Assembly (NCBI GenBank): GCA_023412765.1
Contig: JAEZBX010000036.1
Location: forward strand, 1-64,000
Reading direction: 5' to 3'
DNA from: Bacteroidota bacterium
Lineage (GTDB): Bacteria; Bacteroidota; Bacteroidia; Cytophagales; Cyclobacteriaceae
DNA length: 64,000 bases
Position 1 is the stretch's first letter; every line of letters starts with the position of its first letter. Position numbers and translations under genes: made by a program. Shown here piece by piece: positions 16,258 through 25,363 of this stretch. The notes beneath the pieces are model-generated. The model was not told the origin of the DNA and searched no databases. It worked only from the letters and a program-made list of their open reading frames with translations.

Positions 16258-17490
16258 ATGATTCTACTATATGACCTTGGCTTGCTGGTGCTACGAATCG
16301 GATTCCGGATTGCGGCATTATTTAATTCGAAAGCCGCCGCTTTCGTCAAAGGGCGGAAAGGTATTTTCGAGCGGCTTAGGATTTCATTTTCCGAAAGTAA
16401 AGGCCGGGTTGTGTGGGTGCATTGCGCATCGCTGGGAGAATTCGAGCAAGGACGGCCGGTTATTGAACAGCTAAAGAAGGAGTTCGCAGACCTTAATATC
16501 CTAGTTACCTTCTTTTCACCTTCGGGTTATGAAGTCCGAAAGAACTATCCTCTCGCTACCGTTCATTATTTGCCCTGGGATACCGCTTCAAATGCTAGAG
16601 AATTTGTACAAGTTGTGAAACCAAATTTTGCCATCTTCATAAAGTATGAATTTTGGTATCACTTTTCTAAGGCTTTAAAGGACAACGACATTCCACTCTT
16701 ATCCGTCTCTTCAATTTTTCGGCCGCAGCAAATCTTTTTCAAGAAGTATGGATCTTTCTATAGGAGTATTTTGAAAAACTTTGATTTTTTCTTCGTTCAG
16801 AATGATCAATCTCAAAAACTGCTACGCTCGATCGGATTTGAGAATTCCGTTATCGCAGGGGATACACGCTTTGACAGGGTCATTACAGTCGTTAACCAGG
16901 CTGAAAATATTCCGATCGCGGAAAAGTTTAAAGGTGACCAAAAAACTGTAGTCGTCGGTAGCTGCTGGCGAGAAGATCTCGACGTTTTGTTGCCTACCAT
17001 TAGTGAGGGTAATGTCAAGTTTATTATAGCTCCGCATGAAATTTCTGAAGACTTTATCCAAACAATAGAAAGGTCTGCCCAGGTCGAAACAGTACGTTTC
17101 TCACGGGCAGCCGATAGCAATATTGAAGGCTGCCAGGTGTTAATTATTGACAATGTCGGGATGCTTTCACGCCTTTACAGGTACGGAGAGTTTGCATTCA
17201 TTGGTGGAGCATTCGGTAAAGGTCTTCACAATATTCTGGAAGCTGCATGCTATGGGGTACCCATTTTTTTTGGTGACAGAAATTATGAAAAATTTCAGGA
17301 AGCCGTCGACCTCATCAACAGGGGAGGTGCTTTTGAAGTCTCTGATGCAAAATCTTTCAAAGAGAAATTTGAGATGCTGAACACGCCGGAAAGTTTTATG
17401 TTAGCTTGTGAGGTAACGCGTTCTTATGTGGTCGAGAATCTCGGAGCAACAGATAAGATTATGGCTCATTGCCGCAAATTGTTGATGTAA
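16258..17490 (+). CDS. waaA: 3-deoxy-D-manno-octulosonic acid (Kdo) transferase
   Basis: A 410-residue GT30 enzyme. The ATG at 16258 (MILLYDLGLLVLRI) gives the usual single N-terminal membrane anchor; an in-frame TTG at 16237 is less likely. The motifs are RVVWVHCASLGEFEQGRPVI (acceptor-side, with the catalytic Glu of GEFEQ), TFFSPSGYE, KYEFWYHF and the CMP-Kdo side GGAFGKGLHNILEAACYGVPI. It transfers Kdo to lipid A precursor at the inner face of the cytoplasmic membrane, so the organism makes LPS. It overlaps rsgA by 1 bp (TAATG). Confidence 0.95.
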   Translation: MILLYDLGLLVLRIGFRIAALFNSKAAAFVKGRKGIFERLRISFSESKGRVVWVHCASLGEFEQGRPVIEQLKKEFADLNILVTFFSPSGYEVRKNYPLATVHYLPWDTASNAREFVQVVKPNFAIFIKYEFWYHFSKALKDNDIPLLSVSSIFRPQQIFFKKYGSFYRSILKNFDFFFVQNDQSQKLLRSIGFENSVIAGDTRFDRVITVVNQAENIPIAEKFKGDQKTVVVGSCWREDLDVLLPTISEGNVKFIIAPHEISEDFIQTIERSAQVETVRFSRAADSNIEGCQVLIIDNVGMLSRLYRYGEFAFIGGAFGKGLHNILEAACYGVPIFFGDRNYEKFQEAVDLINRGGAFEVSDAKSFKEKFEMLNTPESFMLACEVTRSYVVENLGATDKIMAHCRKLLM

Positions 17491-18404
17491 TGGAAGGAAA
17501 AGTGCTGAGATCAACTGGAGCATTTTATGATGTACTCGGTTCCGATGGGAAACGGTATAACTGCAGGGTAAGGGGTAGAATTCGATTGGAAGGGATAAAG
17601 GAATCTAATCCCGTTGCTGTGGGCGATAGAGTACTTATGGATCTCGAACAAGATGTTGGATCCATCACTGAAATCTTGCCGCGAACCAATCACATCCTTC
17701 GCCAATCTGTTAAGAAGACTGGCCACTCGCACGTGCTGGCCGCCAATGTAGATCAATTGCTCCTGGTGGCAACCCTGGCATTTCCAAGAACGTCGCTGGG
17801 GTTTATCGACAGGTGCCTGGTGAGCGCTGAAGCCTTTAGGATTCCGCAGGTGCTAGTCATCAACAAGATAGATCTGCTCGATGACCAGGATCGGCAGAAG
17901 CTGGATGAAGTGCTGCAGCTCTATTCCAACATCGGAGTGAACTGCTATTCCATTTCGGCATTGCACGATGATCCCCAGGATATTGTCGACTGCCTAAAAA
18001 ATAAGACTACATTGGTAGCGGGGCATTCAGGAGTTGGTAAGTCAACCCTTCTGAATAAAATTTCTCCGGCCATTAACCAGTCCGTTGCAGAAATTTCTCA
18101 ATTCTCCGAAAAAGGTAAGCACACGACTACCTTCGCAGAGATGTTCTTGATTGCCGAGAACACCTATGTGATTGATACGCCAGGAGTAAAGGAATGGGGT
18201 CTTGTAGATATGAACGAACAGGAGATTTCTGATTATTTGCCCGAGATGCGGGATCTGCGATTGCAGTGCAAATTCGGTTCAAGATGCCTGCACATCAATG
18301 AACCTATGTGTGCAATCATTAACGCTGTTGAAATGGGATCCATCGCGTTGAGCAGATATGAGAGTTATTTAGGTATGGTGTCGGGAAGCGACAATCGTAA
18401 ATAG
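17490..18404 (+). CDS. rsgA: Ribosome small-subunit-dependent GTPase A
   Basis: A 304-residue circularly permuted GTPase. The ATG at 17490 overlaps the waaA stop (TAATG). An N-terminal OB fold (about 1-75) precedes the permuted G motifs: G4 VLVINKIDLL, then G1 GHSGVGKSTLL, then G3 DTPGVKEWG, and a C-terminal zinc knuckle (CKFGSRCLH with a final Cys in EPMCAI). RsgA matures the 30S subunit. Co-occurrence with waaA appears to be a local operon rather than a functional link. Confidence 0.96.
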   Translation: MEGKVLRSTGAFYDVLGSDGKRYNCRVRGRIRLEGIKESNPVAVGDRVLMDLEQDVGSITEILPRTNHILRQSVKKTGHSHVLAANVDQLLLVATLAFPRTSLGFIDRCLVSAEAFRIPQVLVINKIDLLDDQDRQKLDEVLQLYSNIGVNCYSISALHDDPQDIVDCLKNKTTLVAGHSGVGKSTLLNKISPAINQSVAEISQFSEKGKHTTTFAEMFLIAENTYVIDTPGVKEWGLVDMNEQEISDYLPEMRDLRLQCKFGSRCLHINEPMCAIINAVEMGSIALSRYESYLGMVSGSDNRK

Positions 18405-18426
18405 GGGATGAGAGACGGGAATTTTT

Positions 18427-18555
18427 ACCGCAGAGGACACAGAGGAATAGCGTATTGGGAGAAATTGTAATCCTGGGGTGAGCATCACTATGCATGAGTT
18501 CTAATAGAAGGCGCCCGGCGTCCTCTGCGTGCATTTCCTCCGTGTACTCCGCGGT
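18427..18555. repeat. Inverted ACCGCAGAGG-type element
   Basis: ACCGCAGAGGACACAGAGG (18427-18445) is matched in inverted orientation at 18537-18555 at 16 of 19 positions, and CCTCTGCGT at 18522-18530 can pair with the same left arm. It fills the gap between convergent rsgA and GT2 genes. Similar ACCGCAGAG/CACAGAGG words are known to recur in intergenic DNA of many bacterial genomes; their role is unclear. Confidence 0.85.
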
Positions 18556-18571
18556 AAACCCATTCAGACAA

Positions 18572-19435
18572 CTATCGCGTAGACTTATTTCTACCCCAAA
18601 GCAAAAGATATCGCACTGCCAATGGCATATTCAATGTCTTAATGCATTGCCGGATCTCGTAAAGAAGTCTGTTGCCCGTAGCCCAACGCTCTTCAGCCGA
18701 CTGATTTAGATCCACTATCTTAACGCATACCCTGTAGGTTGACTCGCTGTGTTTGTTGAGAATCTTAAATTGTTCGTGAGAAAGAGAGTTTTTAACCTTT
18801 CTTTTTTTTACCAGAACTGCAGGATCGTATTCATATTTGAAATGCCTTGAGGATCGGATCCAAAAATCGAAATCTTCATAGGTCAGTGACTCGTCATAGC
18901 CATTCATGAAATCGATAACCTCCCGGCGAAACATCATCGTCGGAGAGCAAATAAAATAACGTTCCACCAGATCTTTGTAAATATTTCCACGGGGCACCGA
19001 GTCATGGGGGAACCGTTCCGAATGAAAACTCAGGTGTTTACCACTTTCATCAATCCATTCGGCATCTCCAAACAGAACGCCGAAATCTTTATCAAGTCGC
19101 TGAAAAGCCTGGACACCTTTCGACAACCTGTTGGGAAGCAGCATATCGTCTGCAGCTAGATCAATAATAAGATCTCCGTCCGACATGCCAAGTGCAGTAT
19201 TGAACGCCTTACAGATTCCGACGTTTTCTTCGAGCTTAACAAATACGATTTGCGAATATTTTTCTTTGAGGGAGTTAATAATTTTAACGCTGTTATCAGC
19301 GCTACCGTCGTCTACGACTATGAGTTCAAAATTTGGATAATCCTGATGCATCACCGATTCGATGCACTCGGCCACGTACTTCCCATGGTTATAGCACGTA
19401 CAGATTATGGTGACTTTTGGCAGTGCTTTATTCAA
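18572..19435 (-). CDS. Glycosyltransferase family 2
   Basis: A 287-residue GT-A enzyme. The N-terminal Rossmann half has KVTIICTCYNHGKYVAECIE, FELIVVDDGSADNSV and LIIDLAADDMLLPNRL (the DxD-like metal site); the C-terminal half is shorter and polar. It starts at TTG (19435) inside the tail of the GNAT gene (8-bp overlap) with no alternative ATG nearby, a translationally coupled last gene of a five-gene operon. Probable role: adding a sugar to a surface glycan (inference). Confidence 0.9.
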   Translation of the reverse strand: MNKALPKVTIICTCYNHGKYVAECIESVMHQDYPNFELIVVDDGSADNSVKIINSLKEKYSQIVFVKLEENVGICKAFNTALGMSDGDLIIDLAADDMLLPNRLSKGVQAFQRLDKDFGVLFGDAEWIDESGKHLSFHSERFPHDSVPRGNIYKDLVERYFICSPTMMFRREVIDFMNGYDESLTYEDFDFWIRSSRHFKYEYDPAVLVKKRKVKNSLSHEQFKILNKHSESTYRVCVKIVDLNQSAEERWATGNRLLYEIRQCIKTLNMPLAVRYLLLWGRNKSTR

Positions 19436-20303
19436 AGTTTTTTATAAATGTCATTTTAGGTGATTCTAATGCGCCAAAGGATTTTTTGAAATTGTAAAGC
19501 CCCTTGTTAACAATTCCTTTGTCGGTAGAAAGACCAAGGTCGAGCATCGAAAAATTATTTTCACGACAATATTCGTAAATCCCTGCCACTAATGTTGTAA
19601 CGGGGCTGTGTGCTCGATATCCAAGATCATCTCCAATGTAAAAACAGTACAAAATTTGATCGCTTACCTTTATTGCTACTGAGGCGGCGATGACGTTCTC
19701 GTCATTGAAGAGACCAAACAACAAATATTCATCCGGGAACAATGCAAACATCTCTAGTAGTGCGTCCAGCGACATGGTTATCGGATAACCTTTATTGATT
19801 CTGCTTTGCACGAATAACTCGTAGCATCTCTCGAGCGCCTCCGCGGATAAGATCCGAAATTGATATCCAAGCGTATCTGAGGTTCTCAAGCGTCTTCTTT
19901 TGTGTGTATCCAGATCCATTGGCTGCTCCGCTCTGACCGGAATATACTGAGCAATATCTTCGTACAGGATTTCAAATTGAGATTCTAATAAGACATCCTT
20001 AACCAAAGACGCAAGCTGTGGATAGTATGCATCAGGGAACATTCGTATCACCACCGTGACAATTTTCTGCGTTTTTGACCAACCATAGATTTCATCGAGG
20101 CAAGCGTAGAGATCTTCTTTCTTAATCGCGCGATCCGTAAGGAATCCGCCGAAGGGTGATGTGTTAAGACTAACTAATTTTTGTTCTTGTTTGGAAAAGT
20201 AGATCTCTGCCGACTGATGATGAAACCGTACTACCGACGCTCCAGTATTCCTGAAGACAAATTTCTGGCGATGGAAAAGAAAACTTGGGAAGCGCTGATC
20301 CAC
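19428..20303 (-). CDS. GNAT / FemAB-like acyltransferase
   Basis: A 291-residue protein. The C-terminal half matches the GNAT/FemAB-type fold: LFGLFNDENVIAASVAIKVSD (beta strands before the acyl-CoA loop), YRAHSPVTTLVAGIYEYCREN, then MLDLGLSTDKGIVNKGLYNFKKSFGA, a motif seen in acyltransferases of polysaccharide clusters. The start is GTG at 20303, 2 bp after the cupin stop; no ATG fits better. With the cupin isomerase and GT2 it forms a small sugar-modification set, consistent with N-acylation of an aminosugar (inference). Confidence 0.72.
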   Translation of the reverse strand: MDQRFPSFLFHRQKFVFRNTGASVVRFHHQSAEIYFSKQEQKLVSLNTSPFGGFLTDRAIKKEDLYACLDEIYGWSKTQKIVTVVIRMFPDAYYPQLASLVKDVLLESQFEILYEDIAQYIPVRAEQPMDLDTHKRRRLRTSDTLGYQFRILSAEALERCYELFVQSRINKGYPITMSLDALLEMFALFPDEYLLFGLFNDENVIAASVAIKVSDQILYCFYIGDDLGYRAHSPVTTLVAGIYEYCRENNFSMLDLGLSTDKGIVNKGLYNFKKSFGALESPKMTFIKNFE

Positions 20304-20305
20304 GG

Positions 20306-20713
20306 CTAACCTGATACCGTTAGGTTTTTGAAAGCCGCAAAATCCTTAACGGTAACATCGTTCTTGAATGTGTCCGATGCCCCGACTACGGCAAGGGCAC
20401 CCTTGTGAAATGTAAGCTTGATCCAATGCATGCGTGGATAGAATAAGACAACTGACGGGTTCGAAAGTTCAAATTCATATGTATCTCCCATCACACTTTC
20501 AATTTCAACATCGATATGCCCGGAAATGCAAACTATCACACGATCGGTATTCAGATGCGCGTGATTTCCCCGAAGCGCTTCGCTCTCAACATCATAAATC
20601 CAATACAGCTGCTTGACATCAAAAGGCAACGTACCGTCTACCTCCATAAAGGAGAGTATACCTGATTTACTATTTACCTGGGGAACAGATATCAAATGCG
20701 GTTTTAAATTCAT
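20306..20713 (-). CDS. FdtA/QdtA-like sugar 3,4-ketoisomerase (cupin)
   Basis: A 135-residue WxcM/FdtA-type cupin. The block LRGNHAHLNTDRVIVCISGHIDV with its RG-HAH metal/substrate motif, followed by NPSVVLFYPRMHWIKL, is that of TDP-4-oxo-6-deoxyglucose 3,4-ketoisomerases. Length is typical. It supplies a 3-oxo sugar for later amination and acylation; the GNAT gene immediately downstream fits that use, although no aminotransferase is in the window. The exact isomer made (FdtA or QdtA type) cannot be told. Confidence 0.85.
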   Translation of the reverse strand: MNLKPHLISVPQVNSKSGILSFMEVDGTLPFDVKQLYWIYDVESEALRGNHAHLNTDRVIVCISGHIDVEIESVMGDTYEFELSNPSVVLFYPRMHWIKLTFHKGALAVVGASDTFKNDVTVKDFAAFKNLTVSG

Positions 20714-20719
20714 TAAGGT

Positions 20720-21199
20720 TTAGTAAGGTATTCCAAGCCGTTTATAGATGAAATGCATCAACCATGCCGGCCCGATCAGTAAAAATTGAATGTCTTTTAA
20801 AAATGAAGGTTTCTTACCCTCTACTTTATGACCATAAAATTGGCCAACCCAGGCGACAAAAAAAATAATCAGACTTGTAATCCAAAGTGGAGTGTTTGTA
20901 GTGCGTACCAGGAAGTTGGCGGCAAAAAGACACAACGCTCCGAAGAGCATCATTCCAATACCCAGTGGAATGGAAAGGGAAATGTAATAAATTAAGACAA
21001 GGACCAACACCACGGCAGCCCAATTTGCATATGGGTTACCATCGCCAAGAACAGACTGAACGGCTTGTGATGGTATGGAAGCTACAAGACCTACGATGCT
21101 GAAAAAAATAAGCGGAACACAAATCCAGTGAATCGCCTTGTTCGTTGAGTTCTGGTGACTTTCACCATATTCTTCAAAGAGCTGGTCAATTTTTCTCAT
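20720..21199 (-). CDS. Mpo1-like (DUF962) membrane dioxygenase
   Basis: A 159-residue membrane protein with about four hydrophobic segments. The family signature is present: YGESHQNSTNKAIHWICVPL near the N-terminus and GQFYGHKVEGKKPSF near residue 125, with the His residues expected to hold Fe(II). Yeast Mpo1 carries out alpha-oxidation of long-chain 2-hydroxy fatty acids; bacterial homologues are uncharacterised, but Bacteroidota that make sphingolipids often carry them (inference). It lies 6 bp upstream of the cupin gene. Confidence 0.87.
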   Translation of the reverse strand: MRKIDQLFEEYGESHQNSTNKAIHWICVPLIFFSIVGLVASIPSQAVQSVLGDGNPYANWAAVVLVLVLIYYISLSIPLGIGMMLFGALCLFAANFLVRTTNTPLWITSLIIFFVAWVGQFYGHKVEGKKPSFLKDIQFLLIGPAWLMHFIYKRLGIPY

Positions 21200-21233
21200 A
21201 AATCATCTGGCGTTTAGGTCTTCTAATTTACTT

Positions 21234-21740
21234 CTAAGTTTTGGTTTTTACGCGCTTCCATTCTTTTATCTGCCAATGCACTTTTCCGGTTGTAAGGTGA
21301 TTATTTTGTTCATCAAAAATTTTTATTTCGCATACAACATTTGCGGACTCACCATTTTTGAGGGGTTCGTAAATATTTTCAGTTATCCAGCTTTCCGAAA
21401 TCTCAAAATGCGCGGTTGCATTCATCTTTCCCTGGTAATGGTAATCCATCTCCAGGCGGTGCATGATAATCCTGTAAGCGCTAAATCCGAGCTTTGAAAT
21501 TAAAAGCAATCCGGTAGCAAATTCAGAAAGGGTGGCAAGCGCACAGGCGTGGAGCCCATTGATATGGTTCAAATTTCTTCGCTTGTAAGGAAGAAGGATC
21601 TTGATGTGGTAATCGCCGATCTCTGTGATCTTAAAACCATGGGGTTTATTAAATGGTATCATTCGCGCTAAACCATTGTTGAGGAGCCAAAGAGAAAACT
21701 TGGAATGTTTGGCCCGTTCTATAAAATCGGATGAAAGCAT
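21234..21740 (-). CDS. DUF4442 / hotdog-fold thioesterase-like protein
   Basis: A 168-residue hotdog-fold protein. The central helix region HINGLHACALATLSEFATGLLLI has the N/H-x-HAxAL pattern of the PaaI/DUF4442 branch. Substrate is unknown, probably an acyl-CoA. First gene of the five-gene minus-strand operon (34 bp to Mpo1-like). Confidence 0.8.
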   Translation of the reverse strand: MLSSDFIERAKHSKFSLWLLNNGLARMIPFNKPHGFKITEIGDYHIKILLPYKRRNLNHINGLHACALATLSEFATGLLLISKLGFSAYRIIMHRLEMDYHYQGKMNATAHFEISESWITENIYEPLKNGESANVVCEIKIFDEQNNHLTTGKVHWQIKEWKRVKTKT

Positions 21741-21820
21741 TTGATCTTGTTTTAAGGGAAGTTAAACAGAAAAACACTTTCCTTTGATAACTTGTGCCCA
21801 ATCTTCAATAACGTTCGGAT

Positions 21821-22957
21821 ATGAAAAAAATAATTGTGCTTGGTGCCGGTTTGGTCGGTAGAACTATTGCTGTCGATTTGTCAAAAAATTTTGATGTTAC
21901 ATCCGCCGATGTAAATGAAAATGCACTGGAGGCAGTCAAATCTCAGGGTATAAAAACACGCCAGGTAGATTTTAATGACACCGATACTCTTCGGTCATTA
22001 TTGACATCTGCAGAAGTTGTCGTTGGTGCAGTTCCGGGTTTTCTAGGATTTCAAACAGCGCGCACTGTAATCGAAGCCGGCAAGAATATGGTTGATATCT
22101 CATTCTTTCCCGAAGATCCATTTGAGCTTGATCAATTGGCAAAGGAAAAACAACTGACCGTGGTAACCGACTGCGGCGTCGCGCCTGGAATGGGTAATAT
22201 CATCCTTGGTTATCACAATCAAAGAATGAAAGTGCACGATTACGAGTGTCTTGTGGGCGGACTTCCTGTAGTCCGGGAATGGCCATTTGAATACAAGGCA
22301 GTGTTTTCACCTATCGATGTTATTGAAGAGTATGTTCGACCCGCCCGCTATGTTCAGAACAATCAGTTGATCATAAAAGAAGCGCTTTCCGATCCAGAAC
22401 TAATAGATTTCCCTGGTGTGGGCACTCTCGAATCGTGGAATTCCGATGGGCTTCGATCGCTGATCAAGACAATGCCCAATATACCGAACATGATTGAAAA
22501 GACACTTCGTTATCCGGGTTGTATCGAATACCTCAGAGTACTGCGCGAAGCAGGGTTCTTTTCATATGAGGAAGTTGATGTGAAAGGCGTTAAGATCCGA
22601 CCTATCGATCTAACGGCGAAGCTTTTGTTTCCCAAGTGGAAGTTGAAACCCGGTGAAGAGGAGTTTACCGTAATGAGGATTCGTCTCAAAGGCGACGAAA
22701 GTGGTAAGACAAAATCTTATCAGTACGACTTGCTGGATAAGACAGATACAACCACCAATACGTTGTCAATGGCGAGGACAACCGGTTATACGTGTACCGC
22801 GGCCGTTAACCTCGTTTTGGACGGAAAATTCACCAGGAGAGGAATATGCCCGCCCGAGTTTTTAGGCGAGGATCAATACTGCTTTGATTTTATACTCAAT
22901 TACGTTAAGGAGCGTGGGGTTGTCTATAAAATCAGTTCTGGAAAAATTAACGCGTAG
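21821..22957 (+). CDS. Saccharopine dehydrogenase-like oxidoreductase
   Basis: A 378-residue NAD(P)-dependent protein. The N-terminal Rossmann fold starts KKIIVLGAGLVGRTIAVDL, with VTSADVNENALEAVK after strand 2 and VVGAVPGFLGFQTARTVIEAG; the C-terminal part matches the saccharopine dehydrogenase C-terminal domain (DCGVAPGMGNIILGY). Bacteroidota homologues are usually called saccharopine dehydrogenase (L-glutamate-forming), with a lysine-degradation role that is not proven here. The 3' end overlaps the convergent permease gene by 11 bp. Confidence 0.9.
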   Translation: MKKIIVLGAGLVGRTIAVDLSKNFDVTSADVNENALEAVKSQGIKTRQVDFNDTDTLRSLLTSAEVVVGAVPGFLGFQTARTVIEAGKNMVDISFFPEDPFELDQLAKEKQLTVVTDCGVAPGMGNIILGYHNQRMKVHDYECLVGGLPVVREWPFEYKAVFSPIDVIEEYVRPARYVQNNQLIIKEALSDPELIDFPGVGTLESWNSDGLRSLIKTMPNIPNMIEKTLRYPGCIEYLRVLREAGFFSYEEVDVKGVKIRPIDLTAKLLFPKWKLKPGEEEFTVMRIRLKGDESGKTKSYQYDLLDKTDTTTNTLSMARTTGYTCTAAVNLVLDGKFTRRGICPPEFLGEDQYCFDFILNYVKERGVVYKISSGKINA

Positions 22958-24611
22958 CTAACTTACTTTTCCAATAGCCATAGAGAAAATAAAAGGTGAG
23001 GCCAAAAGCCATCCAGCCAAAGAAAACAATCCAGCTGCTGGTGGGGATCTCGATCATCAGGTAAAGGCAGCATGTCATACCCAACACAGGGATAAGTGAG
23101 AGCTTCTTCGTGAAGGAAATTACGCTTATGGCCGCAAACAAAATCACAAAAAGAATAAATAGTATTTGTTCCTGGGTGTCATCAACGATGTTAATGATAG
23201 CGTCTCCGAGGCGATGCCTGAACATTAACACAAAAAGAATGAACAATGGAGCAACGATCCATTGAGCATTAATATAGGGGAGATTAAATTTCTTTTGCGC
23301 AGATTTCTCCATTCGCGGCAACATAAGAACGCCACCGCATACAAGAACAAATGCAAACAAGGTACCAATGCTGGTAAGGTCGGTCATGATCGCGCTCTCA
23401 ACAAACAGTGAAGGGATAGCCACAATAATACCCGTGACAATCGTAGAGAACCCAGGCGTTTGGAAACGCGGATGTATTTTTCCAAATCGCTTTGGCATCA
23501 GACCGTCGCGGCTCATGCTCATCCAAATCCGTGGTTGTCCAATCTGAAATACCAGGAGAACACTCGTGGCTGCAACGACCGCGCTAACAGAAATGAAAAA
23601 GCCGACTTTGCTGAGATCGATCTTGTCAAAAACGTAGGCTAATGGATCGGCTACATTGTTGAATTCGGAATAGCTAACCATTCCCGTGATGACCAGGGTA
23701 ACGACAACGTAAATCATTGTGCATATGATCAGGGAGTAGATCATTCCCCGGGGAAGATCTCGCTGAGGGTTGGCGCATTCCTCTGCCGTTGTAGAGATTG
23801 CGTCGAAACCTATGTAGGCGAAGAAAACTGCGGATACTCCTTTTAATACCCCCGTGAAACCATTTGGCATAAAAGGATCCCAGTTGCTGGCGTCAATATA
23901 AAACACTCCGATGATGACGATGATGGCAAGCACAAACATCTTTAACCCCACCATGAAATTAGCGCTGGTCCTACTTTCCTTGATCCCGATGTAAGCCAAC
24001 GCTGTAATCAATACAATGATGACGAACGCAGGCACATTGCAGATGACTTTATATCCAGCCACAACCGGTGCTATGCTCCACGTTAGCCCCTCCGTTGATG
24101 CTCCAGCTGATTGTGCTGCAATGAATTCTTTGTGTGCTGTTGTGGGATCAATTGCCAGCCATGCCGGTAGATGAATACCAACCCCTTCAAGGAGGTTTAA
24201 AAAGTAGCTGCTCCAGGAAATCGCCACCACTACATTGCCGATACTGTATTCCAGTATGAGTGCCCACCCGATAACCCATGCGACCAGTTCGCCAAAAGTC
24301 ACGTAGGAATAAGTGTAAGCACTACCAGCGACCGGTACACGGGAAGCAAATTCTGCATAGCACAATGCTGTAAATCCGCAGGTAATAGCTGTAATAATGA
24401 ATAAAAATACAACGCCTGGGCCCCCATTATAAGCAGCCTGCCCAATGGTTGAGAAAATTCCCGCGCCAATCACAGCGGCTATACCCATCGACGTTAAATC
24501 ACGAACTCCGAGAATTTTTTTGAGACCTGTGCCATGTCCATCGACCTGTTCCTGGCTGGCATCCTGAAGAATTGTTGACAGAGATTTCTTTCTGAATAAC
24601 GATTTCAGCAT
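22947..24611 (-). CDS. APC-family amino acid permease
   Basis: A 554-residue transporter with about fourteen hydrophobic segments. The first helices carry GIAAVIGAGIFSTIGQAAYNGG (the GAGIF substrate-binding break) and the sixth FFAYIGFDAISTTAEECANP, which marks the CAT/YfnA branch that often takes cationic or branched amino acids. The last helices are the CAT-type C-terminal extension. Convergent with the saccharopine-dehydrogenase-like gene, so a shared amino acid pathway is possible but not shown. Confidence 0.93.
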   Translation of the reverse strand: MLKSLFRKKSLSTILQDASQEQVDGHGTGLKKILGVRDLTSMGIAAVIGAGIFSTIGQAAYNGGPGVVFLFIITAITCGFTALCYAEFASRVPVAGSAYTYSYVTFGELVAWVIGWALILEYSIGNVVVAISWSSYFLNLLEGVGIHLPAWLAIDPTTAHKEFIAAQSAGASTEGLTWSIAPVVAGYKVICNVPAFVIIVLITALAYIGIKESRTSANFMVGLKMFVLAIIVIIGVFYIDASNWDPFMPNGFTGVLKGVSAVFFAYIGFDAISTTAEECANPQRDLPRGMIYSLIICTMIYVVVTLVITGMVSYSEFNNVADPLAYVFDKIDLSKVGFFISVSAVVAATSVLLVFQIGQPRIWMSMSRDGLMPKRFGKIHPRFQTPGFSTIVTGIIVAIPSLFVESAIMTDLTSIGTLFAFVLVCGGVLMLPRMEKSAQKKFNLPYINAQWIVAPLFILFVLMFRHRLGDAIINIVDDTQEQILFILFVILFAAISVISFTKKLSLIPVLGMTCCLYLMIEIPTSSWIVFFGWMAFGLTFYFLYGYWKSKLATR

Positions 24612-24711
24612 TCAAATGGGGTTAAGACCTCAAAATAGTTATTTTTTTGGGTTAAATTAAGGCTCGAATAATTTCGCTATTTTTTTAACGGTTGCATACC
24701 AGCATTTTTTG

Positions 24712-25338
24712 ATGAATTTACCTGACAAAATGCATCAACATAATTTCGGAAACGATGATGCATCAAAATTTTCGATCACCACAGAGGAGTTAAACCTTCT
24801 TCCGCTAAAGACATTTACGGGGAAGGTTAGTGTCATCACCGAAGCGGACAAGCTTTCGAAGGTCAGATCGGAAATTGAAAAACACGAACACGTAGGCTTT
24901 GATACGGAGACACGTCCGAGTTTCAAACGCGGTCAAATATATAAGGTAGCACTACTTCAGCTCGCGATTCCCGGAAAGGTGTTCCTCATTCGTCTGCATC
25001 ATACAGGATTGCCTGATGATATCATATCAATCTTTGAAAATCCATCAATTCATAAGGCTGGAGTTGCTATTCACGATGATATAAAATCTCTTCAGAAAAT
25101 TAACAAGTTCACGCCCGCATCTTTCGTAGAGCTTGCTACCCTTGCGCGCACATCTGGTTTACAGGTAGAAAGTGTAAAGAAACTCGCGGGATTGTTGCTG
25201 GGTATTCGAATTTCAAAGAATGCACAGACATCAAATTGGGAAGCGAACACACTCACTGAAAAACAAATCGACTATGCTGCAACGGATGCCTGGGTTTGCC
25301 TGGAGATCTACTCCAAACTTTTGGCAGGGCAGCGTTAA
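24712..25338 (+). CDS. 3'-5' exonuclease, RNase D-like (DEDDy)
   Basis: A 208-residue DnaQ-fold nuclease. All four acidic residues are visible: HVGFDTETRPSF (Asp, Glu), KAGVAIHDDIKSL (Asp) and QIDYAATDAWVCLEIY (Tyr and Asp of DEDDy). No HRDC domain follows, so it is the small stand-alone form common in Bacteroidota. ATG at 24712; a TTG two codons earlier would add nothing. It lies upstream of the 124-bp tandem repeats. Confidence 0.92.
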   Translation: MNLPDKMHQHNFGNDDASKFSITTEELNLLPLKTFTGKVSVITEADKLSKVRSEIEKHEHVGFDTETRPSFKRGQIYKVALLQLAIPGKVFLIRLHHTGLPDDIISIFENPSIHKAGVAIHDDIKSLQKINKFTPASFVELATLARTSGLQVESVKKLAGLLLGIRISKNAQTSNWEANTLTEKQIDYAATDAWVCLEIYSKLLAGQR

Positions 25339-25363
25339 ACAATCGGACTTATAACTCTTATCA

